Source of the DNA: Desulfovibrio sp. | GTDB taxonomy: Bacteria; Desulfobacterota; Desulfovibrionia; Desulfovibrionales; Desulfovibrionaceae | Assembly: GCA_003525525.1 (NCBI GenBank) | Contig: DQED01000020.1 | Coordinates: 1 to 5,219, forward strand | Length of the DNA stretch: 5,219 nucleotides | Direction of reading: 5' to 3' | Shown: in pieces, positions 1 through 5,219 of the stretch | Layout of the letters: the number at the start of each line of letters is the position of its first letter | Numbering within the stretch: the stretch's first letter is position 1 | The notes under the pieces: generated by a model | What the model was told of the DNA's origin: nothing | Seen by the model: only the letters and a program-made list of their open reading frames with translations | The model's database searches: none | Position numbers and translations under genes: made by a program

Positions 1-177
1 CTCCTGGGAAGCCGCTACGTCCGGCTCCAGCCGGCCTTGCCCCGCGACCTCCCCATGGACGACGCCAGCGACGCGGCCCTGGAAACCCTCGAAGCCGTGG
101 CCCGCGGCCTCATCGCCGAGCGGGATGCGGAGTTGGATCGGATTTGCGAGATGCTGGAGCCCAACAAGGCTAATTAA
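1..177 (+). CDS. Patatin-like phospholipase family protein, C-terminal fragment
   Basis: The open frame enters from the left edge and ends at TAA 175-177; 58 residues are visible. The fragment has the features of the C-terminal tail of patatin-type acyl hydrolases: a strand reading RYVRLQP, an acidic MDDASD segment, then a helix in which an alanine/leucine-rich stretch leads into AERDAELDRICEML. Enzymes of this family cleave acyl chains from membrane lipids with a Ser-Asp dyad; both catalytic residues would lie upstream of the window and cannot be checked. Codon use is GC-rich, like the chromosomal genes at the right end, so this is probably the host gene bordering the AT-rich spacer. No clear terminator hairpin follows. 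The call rests on tail similarity recalled from the family, so another protein with a similar C-terminus is possible. Confidence 0.55.
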   Translation, partial: LLGSRYVRLQPALPRDLPMDDASDAALETLEAVARGLIAERDAELDRICEMLEPNKAN

Positions 178-182
178 TTGAC

Positions 183-296
183 TTAATCTTTTGACTCATC
201 TTTTGTGGCAGTTTTTTTGGAATGTCTGGACACCCAGGCAATTCCACCGATGAAAACAACCAGCATCACCAGCACGAGGATGTCGTCAGATCCCAT
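183..296 (-). CDS. Small single-pass membrane protein (37 aa), unrecognised
   Basis: A minus-strand frame from ATG (complement of 294-296) to TAA (complement of 183-185) encodes 37 residues. It begins MGSDD, runs through one hydrophobic segment at about residues 6-22 (ILVLVMLVVFIGGIAWV), and ends in a polar, lysine-rich tail (RHSKK...DESKD). Acidic residues before and basic residues after the segment predict the N-terminus outside and the C-terminus in the cytoplasm. An AAGGG-type Shine-Dalgarno lies about 13 bases upstream, a rather long spacing, and a TATAAC hexamer lies just before that with no good -35 box. The frame is convergent with the phospholipase gene, five bases from its stop. I do not recognise a family. 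Its clean membrane-peptide layout in otherwise AT-rich DNA argues for a real gene, but its shortness means it could be chance. Confidence 0.45.
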   Translation of the reverse strand: MGSDDILVLVMLVVFIGGIAWVSRHSKKTATKDESKD

Positions 297-481
297 AAAG
301 CTAACTATTCCCTTGTGTTATAAATTCTGTCCAAAAATCTAATCTCTTTGATTACACATATGAAATTAATTGGCAATTGTCTGAAAAATAACCACACAAG
401 GAGAAGCACTGGCATAACATTTCAAAATAAATAATAAAATTGAGATATCAGGAAAAAGCGGAACAGGCGGGACGTGAGAAA
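297..481. other. AT-rich spacer without a recognisable gene
   Basis: This stretch is far richer in A and T than both flanking regions, and the change to GC-rich sequence is abrupt near 455-470. I see no supported gene. A TAAAAT hexamer at 435-440 is a fair -10 candidate for rightward transcription into com, but no good -35 lies 16-18 bases before it. An AAGGAG at 398-403 looks like a ribosome binding site but no usable frame follows it. The compositional break fits acquired DNA or a junction between two sources. Confidence 0.4.
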
Positions 482-603
482 GACGCCCCACTGGCCCGAT
501 GCGCGAACATCGGACCACCAGCTTGCGCCAGCTGCTCCCTCCCCTGGGGGACCAAGGGTGACGAGGGCGTAGCAGCGCGAGCGCAACCTGTAAAGAGTAG
601 GAA
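482..603 (+). promoter_or_regulatory. Foldable GC-rich leader upstream of com
   Basis: Two hairpins are visible. The first pairs CCGATG (496-501) with CATCGG (508-513) around a six-base loop and can extend past a C-A mismatch with GG (493-494) and CC (515-516). The second pairs GCTGCT (531-536) with AGCAGC (571-576), then CCCTC (537-541) with GAGGG (563-567), and may extend outward through GCGC (525-528) with GCGC (581-584). AAGAG at 593-597 is the likely ribosome binding site of com. One frame through this stretch is open from codon 431 and ends in a TGA that overlaps the com start as ATGA (604-607). Its only start candidate is TTG 440, without a Shine-Dalgarno. The stretch may therefore be a structured untranslated leader, or the tail of a degraded coupled gene. 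Confidence 0.35.
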
Positions 604-780
604 ATGAGGGAGATTCGCTGCGGATCGTGTAATCGTCTGTTGGCCAAGGGAGAGGCCGTAGAACTCTCCATCAAGTGCCCGCGTTGCGGGACCATGAATC
701 TCCTGAGGGCCGCGAGCCCCGGAAAAGAGCCCCACGAGGCCCCTTCAGGAGATCAAGTTGTATGTCGGGAGCTTGTTTAG
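604..780 (+). CDS. com: Com family zinc-finger regulator (Mu Com-like)
   Basis: A 58-residue protein starting MREIRCGSC. It has two CxxC knuckles, C6/C9 and C25/C28, the second in the context IKCPRCGTMN; this is the layout of the phage Mu Com protein, which is of similar size. In Mu, Com is a small zinc-binding RNA-binding protein that activates translation of the DNA modification gene mom by binding its mRNA. ATG 604 is the only plausible start, because an in-frame TAG sits at 598-600; AAGAG at 593-597 gives six bases of spacing. The gene overlaps the methyltransferase frame by 23 bases (758-780), as com overlaps mom in Mu. The codons for MNLLRA form the left arm of a hairpin over the downstream ribosome binding site. 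The tail after about residue 37 is polar and variable. The family call is firm; the target is inferred from position. Confidence 0.85.
   Translation: MREIRCGSCNRLLAKGEAVELSIKCPRCGTMNLLRAASPGKEPHEAPSGDQVVCRELV
695..757 (+). promoter_or_regulatory. Hairpin sequestering the methyltransferase Shine-Dalgarno
   Basis: The arm 698-706 (ATCTCCTGA) is perfectly complementary to 745-753 (TCAGGAGAT), and GGGCC 707-711 pairs with GGCCC 738-742 past a two-base bulge (743-744). Two more pairs, 713-714 with 735-736, continue inward past a mismatch, and 695-696 with 754-755 continue outward past a bulged A697. The right arm contains AGGAG 747-751, the Shine-Dalgarno sequence six bases before the TTG start at 758, so the ribosome binding site would be buried. 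This matches in position and logic the translation-inhibitor stem of the Mu com-mom mRNA, which Com opens. The pairing is seen directly; regulation by Com is inferred. Confidence 0.6.
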
Positions 781-1489
781 CGGAGCTGGATTGGGCGACA
801 TCGCCGCCGAAGCGATCGGTCTTTCTCATGCCTGGTTTTGTGAGTGTGATCCATTCGCCCGCGCCGTGCTGGAAAGGCGCTGGCCGGGCGTCCCTGTTTT
901 CCATGATGTGAGGGACGTCCATGCCAAAAGCGCCAAACGGGTCGATATCGTCATCGGCGGCTTCCCCTGCCAGGACATCAGCGTCGGAGGAAAAGGGGGG
1001 GCATCACGGGGAAGCGATCCGGGCTGTGGTCCGAATACGCCCGAATCCTTCGCGAGCTACGACCCCGGTACGCGGTCGTGGAGAACGTCAAAGCGCTCCT
1101 CGGTCGGGGCCTCGACCGCGTACTTGGGGACCTGGCCGAGATCGGGTATGATGCGGAATGGGACGTGTTCCCAGCGGCAGCCTTTGGTGCCCCGCATCTG
1201 CGTGAGCGGGTTATCCTTGTTGCCTACCCCCGTGGCCATCGAGGGCGAGCGCGTGCGCCAATACTGCCGCCGCCTGGAAACCTGGCAATCCACGGGCAAC
1301 CTGACGGCCCGGTTGATTGGAATGGCCTACGGCTTGAAGGACCGCGAGCCCAGGCCGCCGTTTCGGCTTATCGCGGCCCCGTCGTTTGTCGAGTGGATGA
1401 TGGGGGTGCCCATTGGCTGGACAGACTTAGGTGTCTCGGAAACGGCATCACGCCTGCCATGTTGCGGTGGGTTTTGGGACGGGTCATAG
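758..1489 (+). CDS. Unshifted reading of the methyltransferase gene: truncated MTase joined to an alternative-frame tail
   Basis: Without a frameshift, translation from TTG 758 gives 243 residues ending at TAG 1487-1489. Residues 1-80 are the methyltransferase N-terminus through the PCQ motif. Residues from about 82 on come from the alternative frame and would lack motifs VI, VIII and X, so the product should not be an active methyltransferase. The tail is not random-looking. It contains SYDPGTRSWRTS, TWPRSGMMRNG, QPLVPR, LLPTPVA and FVEWMMGVPIGWTDL, in the order I recall from a phage protein family of unknown function that often accompanies C5 methyltransferases. The frame stays open for about 160 codons after the G tract. 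Whether it is translated for a purpose or is a fossil or by-product of the methyltransferase frame cannot be decided here. Confidence 0.35.
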   Translation: MYVGSLFSGAGLGDIAAEAIGLSHAWFCECDPFARAVLERRWPGVPVFHDVRDVHAKSAKRVDIVIGGFPCQDISVGGKGGASRGSDPGCGPNTPESFASYDPGTRSWRTSKRSSVGASTAYLGTWPRSGMMRNGTCSQRQPLVPRICVSGLSLLPTPVAIEGERVRQYCRRLETWQSTGNLTARLIGMAYGLKDREPRPPFRLIAAPSFVEWMMGVPIGWTDLGVSETASRLPCCGGFWDGS

Positions 1490-1509
1490 TGGATAAAAAG
1501 GCCGCCTAA
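758..1509 (+). pseudogene. dcm: DNA (cytosine-5-)-methyltransferase, frameshifted at a G7 tract
   Basis: This gene would transfer a methyl group from S-adenosylmethionine to C5 of cytosine in a short DNA site. It starts at TTG 758, six bases after AGGAG 747-751. The first frame carries motif I (LFSGAG, residues 6-11), CECDPF, and motif IV with the catalytic cysteine (GGFPCQDIS, C71). At the seven G of 995-1001 the family pattern moves to the -1 frame: GITGKRSGLW, then motif VI ENV (109-111), LAEIGYDAEW, motif VIII LRERV, and motif X LGNGITP (G228, N229). Reading stops at TAA 1507-1509. With one -1 shift the product is 250 residues and the spacing around the shift fits the family exactly. The specificity region between motifs VIII and X is short, about 70 residues. 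The frameshift may be a true mutation, a phase-variable state, programmed recoding, or a sequencing error; the rest looks intact. Confidence 0.8.
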
Positions 1510-1521
1510 ACCAAGACGGCT
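1495..1521 (-). terminator. Terminator-like hairpin on the minus strand at the end of dcm
   Basis: Read on the minus strand, GCCGTC (complement of 1515-1520) pairs with GGCGGC (complement of 1501-1506), including one G-U pair, around an eight-base loop, followed by C and five T (complement of 1495-1500). The stem is short, so this is a moderate candidate. It overlaps the last codons of the methyltransferase and would stop leftward transcripts, for example readthrough from the tRNA side, before they run antisense into dcm. On the plus strand no T tract follows it. Confidence 0.35.
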
Positions 1522-1524
1522 ATA

Positions 1525-1596
1525 TCAACCAAAATGAGAAATCAGCAGCCGCCAAGCATTCTCACTTTGCCTGATACGATTTCTCATTTTGGTTGA
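1525..1596. repeat. Perfect 19-bp inverted repeat with 34-base spacer
   Basis: Bases 1525-1543 (TCAACCAAAATGAGAAATC) are the exact reverse complement of 1578-1596. The 34-base spacer holds a third, imperfect copy in the same direction as the right arm: ATTCTCACTTTGCCTGA near 1559-1575 against TTTCTCATTTTGGTTGA. It begins 15 bases after the methyltransferase stop. As RNA it would make a long 3' hairpin after the com-dcm message, with no following T run on the plus strand. As DNA it could be a protein-binding site or the end of a mobile cassette. The repeat is certain; its role is unknown. Confidence 0.85.
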
Positions 1597-1735
1597 GCGC
1601 TTACATTTGATTTGCCGTGGCTCCATGCTCGTCTCCCGGGTCCAACCCTGGGTTAAAGGGGTTTTCCGGACGGGAATCCCTAAGGCATTTGTTGGAGCGA
1701 GTGGAGCAAAATTGGAGCAAAAAATCAAGATAACG
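1597..1735. other. Geneless stretch with short repeats beside the tRNA
   Basis: No gene is supported. Three close copies of TGGAGC occur at about 1692-1718, the last followed by an A-rich run, and an AACCCTGGGTT imperfect palindrome lies near 1645. On the minus strand a 33-codon frame (complement of 1525-1626) begins at an ATG with GGGAG seven bases upstream and ends inside the inverted repeat; it resembles nothing I know and may be chance. Repeated short arm sites next to the 3' end of a tRNA are typical of integrase attachment regions, but no second copy of the tRNA end is visible. Confidence 0.3.
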
Positions 1736-1769
1736 AAAAATGGGCTACCACCCGAGTCAGTAACCCATT
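1736..1769 (-). terminator. Intrinsic terminator of tRNA-Leu
   Basis: On the minus strand, just after the tRNA, AATGGGTTAC can pair with GTAGCCCATT (complement of 1739-1748), giving a ten-base-pair stem with one G-U pair. The stem runs into a T run (complement of 1736-1740), followed by more T-rich sequence. The position, nine bases past the encoded CCA, suits a tRNA terminator. Confidence 0.6.
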
Positions 1770-1777
1770 GAAATACT

Positions 1778-1866
1778 TGGTACCCGAGGCCGGAATCGAA
1801 CCGGCACGCCCCTTCCGGAGCAAGGGATTTTAAGTCCCTGGCGTCTACCAATTCCGCCACTCGGGC
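1778..1866 (-). tRNA. tRNA-Leu (anticodon UAA), CCA encoded
   Basis: On the minus strand the gene starts GCCCGAG (acceptor, complement of 1860-1866) and ends CTCGGGT-A-CCA. The anticodon arm is AGGGA / CTTAAAA / TCCCT, giving anticodon UAA. A long variable arm typical of leucine tRNAs follows (GCTCC, GGAA loop, GGGGC), then the T arm GCCGG / TTCGATT / CCGGC. The G1-U72 wobble also occurs in the E. coli tRNA-Leu of this anticodon. All arms are intact. The 3' end faces the com-dcm island, the side where integrative elements usually enter tRNA genes. Confidence 0.97.
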
Positions 1867-1903
1867 ACACAGACGCTTCTCTTGCCCCAACGCACCCCGG
1901 CGC

Positions 1904-1933
1904 GTCAATCGGGCGCGTGTCAATCGGGCGCGT
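1904..1933. repeat. 15-bp tandem duplication upstream of tRNA-Leu
   Basis: Bases 1904-1918 and 1919-1933 are identical (GTCAATCGGGCGCGT), and the GGCGCGT-like bases just before them suggest a partial extra copy. On the minus strand each copy supplies a -35-like box, TTGACA in one and TTGACG in the other. The nearer box is about 37 bases before the tRNA 5' end. No good -10 hexamer is visible at 16-18 bases from it, so the promoter role is only a possibility. Confidence 0.85.
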
Positions 1934-1969
1934 AGCCTTCCCGGGCCGATTCTGTTAACAAGCCCGCCC

Positions 1970-3273
1970 ATGCCGCACTCCCGAAAACGCCTCGTCGTCC
2001 TCGGCCTCGACGGGCTGCCGCTTTCCCTCGCGCGCGCCCTGGCCGCCTCCGGCCGGCTCCCTAACCTCGAACGCCTCCTGGCCCAAAACGCCACGGGCAT
2101 CGAGGCCGAACTGCCCGAGCTCTCGCCGGTCAACTGGACCTCGTTTATGACCGCCGCCAATCCCGGCCGCCACGGCGTCTTCGGCTTCGTCGGCATCGAC
2201 CCCGCCAGCTACGCCCTGGGCCCCATCGACGCGACGAGCATCCGCGTGCCCACGCTGATGGACCGCATGACCGCAGCCGGACGCTGCGTGAAAATCGTCA
2301 ACCTGCCCTGCGCCGCGCCCGTCAAGCCGCTGGCCGGGGCCATCGTCGCCGGCTTCCCCGAAACGGACCTCGACCGCGCCGCGTATCCGCCGTCCTTCGC
2401 CGCCAACCTGCGCCTCGCCGGCTACCGCATCGAGGCCGACACCTCCCGGGGCGCGGCGGATTTCGACTTTCTGGCCCGGGAACTGCGCCGCACGCTGGCC
2501 TCGCGCCGCGCCGCCCTGGAGATGCTCTGGGCCGGCGGCGACTTCGACTGCTTCATGCTCGTTTTGACCGAAACGGACCGGCTGTTCCATTTCTTCTTCC
2601 CGGCCGTGGCCCACCCCGAACATGCGCTCCACGGCGCGGTTCTCGACCTCCTTGCCGACTGGGACCGCGTCATCGGCCTCGTCCTCGACCGCTACGCTGC
2701 CCTGGACGGCCCCAAGCGCCTGATCGCCCTGGCCGACCACGGCTTCGTGGAACTCACGACCGAAGTGGACCTCAACGCGTGGCTGGCGCAAAAGGGCCTG
2801 CTGCTCACGCGCCCCGGCGCGCAAAACGAATGGGACGCGCGCATCGCCCCGCACCAGACCGCCGCCTTCGGCCTGGACCCCGGGCGCATCTATATCAACA
2901 TCAAGGAGCGCTTCGCGCGCGGCGTCTTCCACGAGCACGTGGCCCAAAAACTCGCCCGCGAACTGCGCGACGAACTCCTCACCCTCAGCTACGAAGGCGC
3001 GCCGGTCATGGAAGCGGTGCATCTGGCCGAGGAGATCTATGAAGGGCCGCAGCTGCGCCGCGCCCCGAACCTCGTCTGCGTCGGCCGGCCCGGCATGAGC
3101 CTCACGGCCAAGTACGACCGCGAGGCCATCTTCGGCCGCCACGGCCGCGCCGGCTGCCACAGCCCCCACGACGCCCTCTACTGCGACACCGCCGCCGCCC
3201 GCCCGGCCACCACCACCGACGCCGGGCGCGAGGTCGCGGCCTATTTCGACCTGCCCGAACAAAACGAGCCCGC

Positions 3274-3295
<22 letters not shown>
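1970..3295 (+). CDS. Alkaline phosphatase superfamily phosphohydrolase (type I phosphodiesterase/nucleotide pyrophosphatase-like)
   Basis: A 441-residue, probably cytoplasmic protein with the metal-binding pattern of the AkP superfamily. It opens with VVLGLDGLP (D14, metal ligand). ELSPVNWTSFMTAANPGRHGVFGF (about 50-73) follows, holding the Ser/Thr nucleophile (S52 or T57) and the NPGRHG signature. Then come LTETDRLFHFF (D203 and H207), ALADHGF (D256 and H257), and a late GRHGRAGCHSPHD (H391, H397), which should hold the last ligand. The arrangement is that of predicted AkP-type phosphohydrolases/phosphomutases; the substrate cannot be told from sequence. There is no signal peptide. ATG 1970 fits because the core begins at residue 7, although no convincing Shine-Dalgarno precedes it. 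The gene overlaps the helicase start by 22 bases, so the two are probably co-transcribed and translationally coupled. No promoter is evident apart from the tandem-repeat region. Confidence 0.85.

Positions 3296-5219
<1,924 letters not shown>

Noticed and set aside
410..424. Sigma-54-like promoter (TGGCAT ... TTTCA)
   Set aside because: The -24 half is good but the invariant GC of the -12 element is TC here, so it should not function as a sigma-54 promoter.
366..735. Two overlapping minus-strand frames opposite the leader and com
   Set aside because: They lie antisense to a convincing Com gene and its hairpins and show no recognisable protein features.
1750..1757. CCCGAGT in the terminator loop as a possible attachment-site copy of the tRNA end
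   Set aside because: Only seven or eight bases are shared with the tRNA acceptor region, too short for an att core, and they are better explained as terminator loop sequence.
1589..1771. 60-codon plus-strand frame left of the tRNA
   Set aside because: It begins inside the inverted repeat, lacks a ribosome binding site, runs through the tRNA terminator and has no recognisable motif.
1525..2196. 223-codon minus-strand frame across the tRNA
   Set aside because: It reads straight through an intact tRNA-Leu and a terminator and into the antisense of the phosphohydrolase start, so it cannot be one gene as a whole; only its last 33 codons are mentioned as a weak possibility.
1955..3262. Long minus-strand open frame opposite the phosphohydrolase
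   Set aside because: It is the antisense shadow of a GC-rich gene: its translation is a repetitive Gly/Ala/Val/Arg/Glu mix without family motifs, while the plus strand shows a complete AkP active site.

Overview
The window looks like a GC-rich bacterial chromosome with a small island of foreign character next to a tRNA gene. The very GC-rich coding, the UvrD-type helicase and the alkaline-phosphatase-superfamily hydrolase suggest a delta-proteobacterium of the Desulfovibrio type. This is inference from style, not proof.

Layout. Bases 1-177 are the C-terminal end of a patatin-like phospholipase. Convergent to it, with a 5-base gap, lies a 37-codon minus-strand frame for a single-pass membrane peptide (183-296). 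An AT-rich spacer (about 297-460) follows, then a GC-rich, strongly foldable leader (about 482-603). Next comes a prophage-type cassette: a Com-family zinc-finger protein (604-780) overlapping by 23 bases a cytosine-C5 DNA methyltransferase that starts at TTG 758. The methyltransferase is interrupted by a frameshift at a run of seven G (995-1001): motifs I and IV are in one frame, motifs VI, VIII and X in another. Downstream are a minus-strand terminator-like hairpin, a perfect 19-bp inverted repeat (1525-1543/1578-1596), a geneless stretch with short repeats, and a complete tRNA-Leu(UAA) on the minus strand (1778-1866) with its own terminator. On the far side of the tRNA, a 15-bp tandem duplication precedes two overlapping plus-strand genes: an AkP-superfamily phosphohydrolase (1970-3295) and a UvrD/Rep helicase (3274 to the window end).

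The most interesting part is the com-methyltransferase cassette. In phage Mu, Com activates translation of the modification gene mom by relieving an RNA structure that hides its ribosome binding site, and com and mom overlap. Here a long hairpin (about 695-755) buries the methyltransferase Shine-Dalgarno sequence inside the com coding region, so the same logic may control a C5 methyltransferase instead of Mom. The G7 tract adds a possible on/off or recoding switch. The unshifted frame continues open past the G7 tract to 1489, and its product carries motifs of a separate methyltransferase-associated phage protein family. The same DNA therefore appears to be readable as two recognisable proteins.
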